The translations under genes were made by a program, and so were the position numbers. This document shows, piece after piece, positions 52,284-61,404 of a DNA stretch of 64,000 nucleotides (the first letter of the stretch is position 1; each line of letters starts with the position of its first letter). Origin of the DNA: Lithodes maja (lineage: Eukaryota > Arthropoda > Malacostraca > Decapoda > Lithodidae); assembly GCA_037953745.1 (NCBI GenBank), contig JBAKBP010003154.1:1-64000 (forward strand), given 5' to 3'. Under the pieces are notes generated by a model, which searched no databases, was not told the origin of the DNA, and saw nothing but the letters and a program-made list of their open reading frames with translations.

Positions 52284-54607
52284 TTAACCCTTCGACCCCG
52301 GGTGGTACACGTGTGTACCATTTTTTTTTGGCCCGAGGAACCCGGGTGGTACAACACTGTACCATTGCTTGCGTGTGTGCTTTCGAATGGCGCGCGTAAA
52401 AATTTCGCTCCGTGGTCACCAGGCGTCGCTAGGCGACGCCACCAGACAGCATGTACGCCACCAAAACAGTCTCTACCCTGCCGCCAACATGGATACTAGC
52501 CCAAAAAGTTATTCCCTTGTGTCCGATTCTACGCTCCCTTCGACGCCTGCCCATGTTCGTCGCGCCCTAACGCAAAGGCACGTACAAGATGCGTTGACTC
52601 CCGGAGGTATTGAGATAGCTTTGAGGAGTTATGAACGTGGTGAAGGCAAAAATAGTGTTGATGAGTTGGGTAGTGATAGCTCCGAGTCTTATCAGTCTCA
52701 CTATAGTGAAGATTTTGACGATCTAGACGAAATCCATGAAAGATACGCGTTTTTTAGTGGATTTGACCATGACGATGAAAGTGATGATAGTGAGGCTGAG
52801 CGGGAGGCTGAGGTTGACCCGCCATTGTCTTCCTTATCTACCCACGCCACCCAAGTTGCCCCAGGCTCCCGCCATTCTTCCCCACCACCACCAGCACTCC
52901 CTAGGGTTGAGGACCCCCCACTTTCGGCCTATTTACCCACTATTTCCCCCGAGAGGAGACATACTACTAGAGAAAAGGGAAAAGGGATGAAATATGTTAA
53001 AAAGGGAGCTACAAGTAGGCGCTCTTTGTTCGAGGCTCCCGCGGCTTCCACCCCTGCCGCTCCCAGCCATACGCCCCCGCAAGTTTCCCCAGGGTCCACC
53101 CCACCTCTCCAGCCTACAACAGAGGTTCCTGATGATGTGTTCGACCTCGCATCCCTAGCTGCACCTACAGACACTGAACCAGTGCTGTCTATGACTCGTC
53201 GTAGGCCAAGGAGCCCCGAACCTCTGCATGAAGATGACAGAGCCTTACCTGCCACTCCTTCCCCACCTCGCCGACCTACACGCCGCCCACGCATCATTCG
53301 TTCCCCGCGAGATTATGAGGGGGGCTCTGAAGATGAAGGGCACCTCACAGATGACTCTGGCCATGATTACCTGGGTCCACCGTCAGGGCAAGATGACGGC
53401 TCTGACGACAACGACGATGACGACGACTTTATGGACATCGACGACCCTCAACCCAGACGCTTTGCCCAGGGCCGTCGTGCTCCTGGCCGCCCTGGCCGCC
53501 GGGCTGGCCGCCGGGCTGGGCCTGGGCGCCGTCGCGCTCCTGGCCGCCCTAGGGTGCGCGCCGCCAAAGTTCGTGGGCGTGCTGCCCCCGCTCTAGCTCC
53601 ACAGAGGGCAGTGGCACAACCTGGGCGCCCCGTTCAGGACCGCATGCAGTGTGCACAGTATCTAAATGTGCACAAGCTCGGTTACCTGCCTCTGGAACGA
53701 GATGGAGTCACCATTAGCAGAAGGCGGTGCCATGTCTGCTGGAACAGCCAGGTGAGGCCGAGGAAGCACAAAAAGACCACCATGCAGTGTGTGGAGTGCC
53801 AGGTGTCACTATGTACTATACCGTGCTTTGCTGAATACCACAGCAAGCAGGAGTACTAACTAATAATCATAGTGAAAGTACCAAAGACTGACAATATGTA
53901 TGTATATAGGCAACAAGTGGAAATAAAACAATGTACAGGTGTATTGTGATAAAAAAGTCATGTATTATGAAAACATATATAAATAAGTGAAAAAAGACAC
54001 AATAAATTGTATATAAAACGTTTACAAAGCATATAACTAAGTGAAAGTGACACATGACATAATATTAGATGGCCAAAGTATAATAAACACCTGTGATAAT
54101 GAATAATCAGTGCCTAATATAACAATAACCTACCTCAATTACTCATAAAAACTACGGTATCGAGTGAAAATGTGAAATATTTGTTACAATGATAGCCTAA
54201 TACACATATTTTATATAATTGGACTCCAAATAACTATAATAACATCACTATCAATACATAAAATCGCCTCCGGGAGGTAAAAGGTTTTGCGCGACGAGTG
54301 GCTAAGAAAACAGTAGGTTAGCCAAGCCGGGGCCTGGGCAAAGGCGACGCATCCGAACGCGGGATGATTTTCACGCATAAAAATCACTCCACTTCCCGCG
54401 CTCACCATTATGCAATCACTTGGGCTAGAGACCTCTACTCAACGGCATTCTACACATGAAGGTTTGTGCTACATTTTTCTGTTTTTTTTATAACTTTGTG
54501 TAATGTATTTCAGGAGTAACATGTGAATCAACAGGGACCAAAATTCCTGAAAACCCCCGGACACAAAGTACAGTCACGATATTCCCTAGCCGGGGTTGGA
54601 GGGTTAA
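52284..54607 (+). mobile_element. piggyBac-type element with DDE-less transposase ORF
   Basis: TTAA at 52284-52287 and 54604-54607. Inner ends CCCTTCGACCCCGGGTGGTA and, in reverse complement, CCCTCCAACCCCGGCTAGGG: a convincing terminal inverted repeat. Near the left end GGTGGTACACGTGTGTACCA and CCCGGGTGGTACAACACTGT form a direct and inverted subterminal repeat, with GGTACA/TGTACC palindromes that could be transposase sites. It holds one large ORF (52489-53859) and about 740 bases of AT-rich 3' sequence. Confidence 0.82.
52489..53859 (+). CDS. piggyBac-derived protein lacking the DDE domain
   Basis: The frame is open from 52369; ATG at 52489 has the better context (CCGCCAACATGG) and gives 456 codons. 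Residues about 45-110 are acidic and Ser-rich (DSSESYQSHYSEDFDDLDEI, DDESDDSEAEREAEVD), as in piggyBac N-termini. The middle is Pro/Ser/Thr-rich, followed by an acidic block (DDGSDDNDDDDDFMDIDD) and an Arg/Gly/Pro/Ala tract (about 325-375). The last 85 residues carry a cysteine-rich domain: LGYLPLERDGVTI, then CHVC, KKTTMQCVECQVSLC, and CFAEYH, the zinc-binding C-terminus of piggyBac transposases. The roughly 350-residue DDE core that should lie between is absent, yet the frame is continuous. It could bind element ends without cutting; expression is unknown. Confidence 0.72.
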   Translation: MDTSPKSYSLVSDSTLPSTPAHVRRALTQRHVQDALTPGGIEIALRSYERGEGKNSVDELGSDSSESYQSHYSEDFDDLDEIHERYAFFSGFDHDDESDDSEAEREAEVDPPLSSLSTHATQVAPGSRHSSPPPPALPRVEDPPLSAYLPTISPERRHTTREKGKGMKYVKKGATSRRSLFEAPAASTPAAPSHTPPQVSPGSTPPLQPTTEVPDDVFDLASLAAPTDTEPVLSMTRRRPRSPEPLHEDDRALPATPSPPRRPTRRPRIIRSPRDYEGGSEDEGHLTDDSGHDYLGPPSGQDDGSDDNDDDDDFMDIDDPQPRRFAQGRRAPGRPGRRAGRRAGPGRRRAPGRPRVRAAKVRGRAAPALAPQRAVAQPGRPVQDRMQCAQYLNVHKLGYLPLERDGVTISRRRCHVCWNSQVRPRKHKKTTMQCVECQVSLCTIPCFAEYHSKQEY

Positions 54608-54772
54608 TGCCATTCTACAGGTAAATAACACAGCTACGCTTGGGGATGCGCAGGAATGCGGGAAGCAGTCTGATTAACGAATATACGGTATCCTAGCCTA
54701 GACGTTTTTCGGCCAAAACACCCGGGTTTCGATGAATATATATATATTACATAACCGTGGCTGGAGGGTTAA

Positions 54773-55084
54773 TACAGCAAATAGGCTAAATAGAGACAAA
54801 ATAGGAGTACCGGTATATACTGTATATTGTATGATGCTGTGTAAAGCTAGCTCAAAATACAGTGAACTGATGTGGGGGCGGACTGGCCAATTCATATGTG
54901 ATCATCCAATCGGTACAATATTATATAAATAAATACATAAATAATAATAATACCACAATATGACGAAGGACAACATATATGAATCTATTACCCGAGTCAT
55001 AATAATAAATTGTGCTGTCAAAGTGTAGGATAGTTCAGGTCCATTTTGATGGTAAATATATTACTGCAACTCTACTCATCGTTA
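54773..55084. other. AT-rich spacer, nothing recognised
   Basis: Short A/T-rich sequence with (AATA)n runs; no gene or clear element end other than the neighbouring LINE tail. Confidence 0.5.
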
Positions 55085-55235
55085 CTTCTATCTATTCTAT
55101 CTATTGCCCGACGCCGTGATCCCCGAAGGGGTGGCCACGAACGAACCGCCCCCATGCACCTCTGTCCCCAGTCAGTCGACGCCCCTCCTCCCAACCAGCA
55201 CCGCCTTCGTTCATGTAGTTCCTCACTCCATCCTT

Positions 55236-57576
55236 CTACCTCATATTCGGTCTACCTCTCCCCCTCTGTCCCTCCACCTCGCTCTCGTACACCCTCTTAG
55301 TCATTCTCTCGCTTTCCATACGTTCCATATGGCCGAACCATCTCAAGTTGTTCCTTTTCACACTTTCCAGCACATCTACCTCCACACCACACCTCCTTCT
55401 TACTTCCTCATTAGTCTGTCTATCCCTCCATGTAACTCCGCACGCACTCCTTAAGTAATTCATTTCCACTGCTCTCACTCTTGGTCTGAGTCTCTCAACC
55501 AACGTCCATGCTTCGCTTCCGTAAGTCAGTGTCGGGATTACCACACTGTCATGCAAGGACTTCTTCACTTCCATACTGACCACCCTATTTCTTGTTACTG
55601 CTTTTAGCGTTCCTACAACCCTCTTCCCCTGTTGTACCCTCTCCCGCACCTCTTCATCCATAGTCCCATCTTTACTCAACACACTGCCCAGATACTTAAA
55701 AGAGTTGACGATCTCCATAGCCTGACCGTTCAGCTTCACCTCACACTCTGTGACTTCACCCCTTTCGAAGACCATAACCTTGCTCTTCCCCGTATTTACC
55801 TTCTAATTCCGTTTTTCGCACACTGTTCCAAACTCATTTACCAGACCCTGCAACTCCCATTCATTATCACTCATCAGAACTGTATCATCCGCAAACAGCA
55901 GTATAGGTAGCTTCCACTCAATTCCCTCCCTTTTCAGCGATACACCAACATCCACTGCTCTTGATAGTATTTCTTTCATAACTCCATCCATATATACAGT
56001 AAACAACCACGGGGACATCACACACCCCTGTTTCAAACCAACATTCAGGTCAAAGAACTCGCTCTGCTCACTCTCCACACGTACTGCCGCCTTTGCACCC
56101 TCATACATGCTCTTCACTGCTTTCAGCAACTTGCCCTCTACTCCGTATATTCTAAGTACTTTCCACAAACCTTCTCTATCCACTCTGTCATAGGCCTTCT
56201 CCAAGTCCATAAAGGCAACATACACCTTTTGTTTCTTCTCCAGATACTTCTCCACAACACAATTCAGGGTAAAAATCTGATCTACACATCCTCTTCCCTT
56301 CCTAAAACCTCCCTGCTCGTCGCCTATCCATTTCTCCGCTCTCACTCTCACTCTCTCAATCACTACCCTACTGTATACCTTCCCTACTACGCTTAGAAGA
56401 CATATTCCTCGGTGGTTACCACACACTCCTCTTTCCCCTTTGCCCTTATATAGGGGGACTATTATCCCAGTCTTCCAGTCATCGGGTGCACTCCCCTTCT
56501 CCCATGCTAGTTTGCACATTTTCCATACCCATTCTATCACTATCTCACCACCATACCTCAACATTTCCCCACACACTCCATCTGTTCCTGGTGCTTTCCC
56601 CAACTTCACTCTTTTCATGGCTTCCCACACTTCTGACCTCCTGATCCCCACCTCCTCCTCCACTACTTCTCTTCTTCTCCCTCCCATACCATATCCAGCT
56701 ATGTTTGCTGGCTCTTCATTCCTTTCATTTAGCAACTCACTGAAGTACTCCCTCCATCTTTCAACTCTCTCTTGCTTCTCGGCTAGCATTCTCCCATTCT
56801 TATCTTTCACACCCTTACTGTTTCCCTTGCTACCTTCCCTAACTTTCTTGACTTCTTTCCAGAACAGTTTCTTACTCTCCCTCCATTTTACACTCAGATT
56901 CCTTCCAAATTCCTCATCTACTCTTCTCTTACTTTCCTTCACTACTCTCTTCACCACCCTCTTACTCTCCACGTACCTCGCTCGTTTCTGTCTCTCGGAA
57001 TCTTTATTCCCTCTACTACCCAACCACTCTCTATATGCTTTCTTCTTTTCTTCCACAGCTATTCTTACCTCTTCTGTCCACCATGCTGTACCTTTCACTC
57101 CCCTCCCTCTTCTCCTCACTCCACACACCTCCTCACATGCTGCACAGATCTCATCCTTAAACACCTTGCTCATCTCCTCCACTTCCTCCATAACTTCCAG
57201 GTCGAACCCACCTAGTCGTCTTTCCACTGCTCTCCTGTACTCCTCCCTGACTTCCTCCTCCTGCAACCTCTCCACCCTCCTCACCATTCCACCCTCCTCT
57301 CGCCTCCCTCCCGCTCTCCTCACCCACTTCTTTTGTATCCTAACCTTAGCTACCACTACATAATGGTCAGACAGACCCCCTCCAATACCCCTATACACCC
57401 TAGCATCCATCACAGATTTCTTCATTCGTTCATCCACACATACATAATCAATCAATGACTTTCGTTCCACCACTGTCTTATCCTTCATCGTCAACATCCG
57501 TTTCCACGTGTACCTGTGGATCATTCTGTGTCGGAAGAAGGTGTTGGCTATCCACAGCCTCCTCCCCACACATACG
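55236..57576 (-). pseudogene. RTE-like endonuclease end, RT and C-terminus
   Basis: One minus-strand frame runs from about 57576 to TAA at about 55803, and the protein continues in another open stretch, 55775-55236. Endonuclease end: TFFRHRMIHRYTWKR, SLIDYVCVDER, GGGLSDHYVVVA. Linker: WWTEEVRIAVEEKKKAYREW. RT: GKAPGTDGVCGEMLR, GNHRGICLLSVVGKVYSRV, GGFRKGRGCVDQIFTL, FMDLEKAYDRVDREGLW, VGLKQGCVMSPWLFTVYMDG, and the catalytic LLFADDTVLM (about 55880). C-terminus: NSFKYLGSVLSKDG, TYGSEAWTL, RRCGVEVDVLESVKRNNLRW. The break near 55800 is a single stop in a region that relatives read through. Confidence 0.83.
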
Positions 57577-57742
57577 TCCACAAGTGCACTACCATTCCCA
57601 TTCACCTCTGATGGTACCCCCCACCCTCCCACCACTCCCTCAACTTTCCTATCACCCACCTTACCATAGGAAAGTTGAGGGAGTGGTGGGAGGGTGGGGG
57701 GTACCATCAGAGGTGAATGGGAATGGTAGTGCACTTGTGGAC
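57576..57742. repeat. perfect 76-bp-arm inverted repeat
   Basis: 57576-57651 is the reverse complement of 57667-57742, as far as I can check base by base, with a 15-base spacer (TCACCCACCTTACCA). The left arm is the end of the LINE endonuclease region; the right arm repeats it inverted at the element's 5' boundary. Confidence 0.92.
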
Positions 57743-58289
57743 ATGTGTGTGTATCCTTGACCCTACCTTTAATTCCTGGCTGGTTTCTCGGTCTAGGGTG
57801 AACCTGCTCGCCTTCCCTAGAGTAGCGAGACTTGCCATTCACCCATTTGACCATAGTCCATGGGTTTTCCCTTGCATTGGCTCCTTCATTTGGTTCAGTT
57901 TGTGTAGGTAAATTTGAGGATGGTGTAGCTGGCACTGTATTATCTTCTCTCGTTGCCGACGATAAAGATTGCTGTTGTGCAATAGTGTGAGAGGAGAGCC
58001 ATTGAAGTATAAAGTGTTATTCAGCATCGGCAGCAGGCTTGTACAAACACCAAAGGATAAAAAAACTGCCCGTGTGACAATGCTTTTACAATATTTGAAA
58101 AGTAAGGCAGCTTGCTTGACATTGTGGTTATGGAGCAACAGTAGCACGGGTTAATATAATTATAACAGGATTTATTTTAGCTGAAGGTAAATTGACTCCC
58201 TCAGCAACTGATTATTTGTTACTAGAATGGAAAAATATGAAACAGCCATGTCCCTGTTTTCATAAATAATATATTATGATATAAAAATC
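57743..58289. other. region without recognised gene
   Basis: The minus-strand frame of the LINE stays open to 57935 (ENPWTMVKWVNGKSRYSREG), which could be an unrelated ORF end or further LINE 5' coding; I do not recognise it. The rest is AT-rich. Confidence 0.4.
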
Positions 58290-58977
58290 TTAAGGGGGCC
58301 CACCTCATTTTTTTTCTTTCTCTCCCTCTGTCTCTGGGTTATATCCATTCAGCCCCATTCAGCCTACTGTTTTAAGATGTTTATCCCCATATCCAGGTGT
58401 CAATTTTTTTCCTGGCGAGTGGTAGCGAGCCAGTATATTTTTAAAAATGTTTTTGACCGCAGGCTAAATTTGTAATTTTATTATAGAAAAATTTCTCCGG
58501 CGAAGCCAGATTTCTCCTTATAATGCTGGCTCGGTATCGCTCGCCAGGAAGAAATCGAAACCTGGATGGGGATAAACGTCTTAACTCCTTGCGACATACA
58601 TGACGCGATCGCGTCATATGGAACTTATGACCAAAAACTCATATGACGCGATCATGTCATATGGACTTATCTACATGCCTCTCCAATAAGTCCAAATGAC
58701 GCTCTAGCGTCATATGGAGCTCAGTAAGTCCGGTAAGTTAGATGAAGATCTGTCGGTTGGTGGCAACCCCAGGTTCCTCCGACAATTCTAACGGCCAGCA
58801 GTGCGGTTTTGACAGTTGTGTGGTGCAGTGGCAATGATACCGGGCGCCCGCCTCCGTGGACTTACTGGAACATAATATGTCTGAAGGAGTTAAAACAGTA
58901 GGCTGAATGGGGCCGAATGGATACAAGCCAGAGAAAGAGAGAAAATGAGAGAAAGCAAAGCAGGTGACCCCCCTTAA
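58290..58977. mobile_element. palindromic TTAA element with nested MITE
   Basis: TTAA at 58290-58293 and 58974-58977. The two halves are inverted copies: ATTCAGCCCCATTCAGCCTA against TAGGCTGAATGGGGCCGAAT, and CCTGGCGAGTGGTAGCGAGC against GCTCGGTATCGCTCGCCAGG. The right half is split at 58581-58893 by another TTAA insertion. The second copy at 60010-60398 shows the uninterrupted form. Non-coding. Confidence 0.85.
58581..58893. mobile_element. TTAA MITE nested in palindromic element
   Basis: TTAA at 58581-58584 and 58890-58893. Inner ends CTCCTTGCGACATACATGAC and, in reverse complement, CTCCTTCAGACATATTATGT. The left half holds repeats GACGCGATCGCGTCATATGG, GACGCGATCATGTCATATGG and GACGCTCTAGCGTCATATGG, each a small palindrome. 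The empty site is seen at about 60310-60320. Confidence 0.85.
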
Positions 58978-59024
58978 TAGCTTAGTATTGAAGATGGGGA
59001 CATGGCAAGTTACCGTCAACTGAA

Positions 59025-59648
59025 AACAAACAAACATTTGTGGTCGGTATCACACAAGCATTCTACCTGCAGATATTATCAAGGTACAGAATATACCCAC
59101 AAAACAAACAAACATTTGGGGTCGGCATCACACAAGCACTCTACCTGCAGATATTATCAAGGTACAGAATATACCTACAAAACAAACAAACATTTGGGGT
59201 CGGCATCACACAAGCACTCTACCTGCAGATATTATCAAGGTACAGAATATACCCACAAAACAAACAAACATTTGGGGTCGGCATCACACAAGCACTCTAC
59301 CTGCAGATATTATCAAGGTACAGAATATACCCACAAAACAAACAAACATTTGGGGTCGGCATCACACAAGCACTCTACCTGCAGATATTATCAAGGTACA
59401 GAATATACCCACAAAACAAACAAACATTTGGGGTCGGCATCACACAAGCACTCTACCTGCAGATATTATCAAGGTACAGAATATACCCACAAAACAAACA
59501 AACATTTGGGGTCGGCATCACACAAGCACTCTACCTGCAGATATTATCAAGGTACAGAATATACCCACAAAACAAACAAACATTTGGGGTCGGCATCACA
59601 CAAGCACTCTACCTGCAGATATTATCAAGGTACAGAATATACCCACAG
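59025..59648. repeat. 78-bp tandem repeat, 8 copies
   Basis: The unit contains CATTTGGGGTCGGCATCACA and TCAAGGTACAGAATATACCC. Copies begin (CATTTG) at 59035, 59113, 59191, 59269, 59347, 59425, 59503 and 59581. Copies 2-8 are almost identical; the first has several differences. Because 78 is a multiple of three, two plus-strand frames stay open across it, giving false 26-residue-repeat ORFs. Confidence 0.95.
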
Positions 59649-59703
59649 AAACTCTATTACAGTATATCAGGATTTTCACTTTCAATATAGTAACTCATAA
59701 GCT

Positions 59704-59917
59704 TTAACCCCTTGTGTACCGGCACCTTCGTTTTACTTTATTGTGGCTACTATTAGACGGTTTTATTCAGTTTAAAAAAGGCCTCCAGCAATAAACAGGC
59801 TTCAAACTATCTCTCTTAACCCTTTTTACTACCACAGATCCTTCTTAAACTGCACAAAATCATTTAAATATAGCTAGAATAAAATGACACTGATGTCGCC
59901 GGTACAGAAGGGGTTAA
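59704..59917. mobile_element. TTAA MITE, 214 bp
   Basis: TTAA at 59704-59707 and 59914-59917. Inner ends CCCCTTGTGTACCGGCACC and, in reverse complement, CCCCTTCTGTACCGGCGAC. A clear piggyBac-type terminal inverted repeat. Non-coding. Confidence 0.85.
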
Positions 59918-60009
59918 TAATAGCCATATGAAATACAAGACCCTTCAAAATACTAAGGTAACTTGTAGCGGCTGAGGCTGCCAGACTCCCGATACACTAA
60001 CCCATAAAG

Positions 60010-60398
60010 TTAAGGGGCCCACCTCATTGTTTTATCTTTCTCTCCTTTTCTCTCTTTATCTGAGTTGTATCCATTTGGCCCCATTCAGCCAACTATTTTA
60101 AGACGTTTATCCCCATCCAGGTGTCGATTTTTTCCTGGCGAGCGATAGCGAGCCAGCATTGTATGGAGAAATCCGGCTTCGCCGGAGAAATTTTTCGATA
60201 GAAAAATGTACAAATTTAGCTTGCTGTAAAACAAAAACATATATATATATATATGCTGGCTCGCTACCGCTCGCCAGGAAAATATTGACACCTGGAAGAG
60301 GGTAATAGTCTTAAAACAGTAGGCTGAATGGGGCCGAATGGATACAAGCCAAAGAGAGAGGGAGAGAAAGAGAAAAAAAGCGAGGTGGGCTCCCTTAA
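60010..60398. mobile_element. palindromic TTAA element, uninterrupted
   Basis: TTAA at 60010-60013 and 60395-60398. Terminal halves GGGGCCCACCTC and, in reverse complement, GGGAGCCCACCTCG, then the long inverted arms with GGCCCCATTCAGCC/GGCTGAATGGGGCC and GGCGAGCGATAGCGAGCC/GGCTCGCTACCGCTCGCC. The central 100 bases include GGCTTCGCCGGAGAAATTTT and a (TA)n run. Non-coding. Confidence 0.88.
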
Positions 60399-60697
60399 GC
60401 CGGTATCACACGAGCACTTTTTCCCTCAACATTTATCCTCAATGCTGGTCTGGCAGCTTATGAGGTCAACATTGAAAATATTTTGGTGACCTAAATTCAT
60501 CTACCAACAGTCTAGTTACCGATACCAGTGCAAAATATTCCATAAATGTTGCCAGAAAAATGTTGACTATAAAAGCTCTGGTGTGATAGCGGGTTTACTT
60601 GTGTGACATCACCTCTCGCACTGCAGGGCCCAGATACTCTAAACCCTGCTTCCCGGACAACTCAAATACTCAACCAGTAGATCTCAACCTGGGCCAA
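60399..60697. other. spacer, nothing recognised
   Basis: Mixed sequence with a short ORF at 60599-60787 that partly overlaps the next element. No recognised gene. Confidence 0.5.
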
Positions 60698-61051
60698 TTA
60701 AGGGGATATGGCCCGTTTTTATGGTCCCTCTTCTTCCTCATGTTTAGCCCCATTAGTTTTCAGATTATAAGACGTTCGGCCCATTAATTTGGTGACTTTA
60801 AGACCTTTCGCCCCATTTCTATGTCAATATAAAGACATTTTGTGTTTATTTAGGGCATCAATTTTTTCCTGGCGAGCGATAGCAAGCCTGTAATTTAAGA
60901 GAAACCGCCATTTTTCTATAGAAAAATGTACAAATTTATCTTGAAGGAGGGTCTTGGGTGGGTGTTTTTTAAGCTTGATGGAGGTCTATGGAGGAAACTA
61001 ATAAAAAAAAGAAACATGAATGAGGAAATATATACGCCTATCTCCCCTTAA
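60698..61051. mobile_element. TTAA element related to 45195-45530
   Basis: TTAA at 60698-60701 and at 61048-61051, where the right end (ATCTCCCCTTAA) is also the first unit of the satellite. It shares with 45195-45530 the phrases CCCATTAATTTGGTGACTTT, CCTGGCGAGCGATAGCAAGC, ATTTAAGAGAAACCG and AAGCTTGATGGAGGTCTATG. Confidence 0.7.
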
Positions 61052-61404
61052 CCTTTAAATATATACACCTATCTCCCCTTAACCTTTAAATATATACACC
61101 TATCTCCCCTTAACCTTTAAATATATTCACCTATCTCCCCTTAACCTTTAAATATATACACCTATCTCCCCTTAACCTTTAAATATATACACCTATCTCC
61201 CCTTAACCTTTAAATATATACACCTATCTCCCCTTAACCTTTAAATATATACACCTATCTCCCCTTAACCTTTAAATATATACACCTATCTCCCCTTAAC
61301 CTTTAAATATATACACCTATCTCCCCTTAACCTTTAAATATATACACCTATCTCCCCTTAACCTTTAAATATATACACCTATCTCCCCTTAACCTTTAAA
61401 TATT
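61037..61404. repeat. 31-bp satellite made of a TTAA-element end
   Basis: Unit CCTATCTCCCCTTAACCTTT plus AAATATATACA, 12 copies with starts every 31 bases from 61037 to 61378, almost identical. Each unit contains CTCCCC-TTAA (the right end of the element at 60698-61051) plus about 17 bases of flank. Confidence 0.95.

Larger units (their letters stand above)
51965..54772. mobile_element. TTAA element (outer), host of the piggyBac-type element
   Basis: TTAA at 51965-51968 and 54769-54772. Inner ends CCCCTTCAACCCGGATGACC and, in reverse complement, CCCTCCAGCCACGGTTATG. The left part repeats itself (CCCGGATGACCTCTTGAACA at 51978 and CCCGGAAGACCTCTTAAACA at 52023). The right part after 54608 resembles the outer element at 48562-49527. 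The inner element 52284-54607 sits in it. Confidence 0.65.
55085..57742 (-). mobile_element. RTE-like LINE, minus strand
   Basis: Minus-strand LINE with a tetranucleotide-type tail (CTATCTATTCTATCTATTG at 55089-55107 on the plus strand), as in RTE elements. It covers the endonuclease end, linker, RT and C-terminal part, and has a 5' end in a palindrome at 57576-57742. A diverged relative is at 45640-48300. Confidence 0.75.

Noticed and set aside
52929..53297. 122-codon minus-strand ORF over the piggyBac-derived gene
   Set aside because: Shadow of the Pro/Ser-rich plus-strand coding sequence; no motif.
56440..57363. 307-codon plus-strand ORF
   Set aside because: It is antisense to the RTE-like LINE RT/linker and consists of Ser/Thr/Leu/Pro-rich low-complexity sequence from the reverse of a purine-rich coding strand.
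59002..59700. 232-codon ORF of 26-residue repeats that looks like a repeat protein
   Set aside because: The DNA is a 78-bp tandem repeat; 78 is divisible by three and a second plus-strand frame (59040-59690) is open as well. The ORF follows from the repeat and has no independent support.
61037..61404. Regular repeats resembling a CRISPR array
   Set aside because: Units are directly adjacent with no unique spacers, and the DNA is eukaryotic. It is a satellite. The same applies to 59025-59648.
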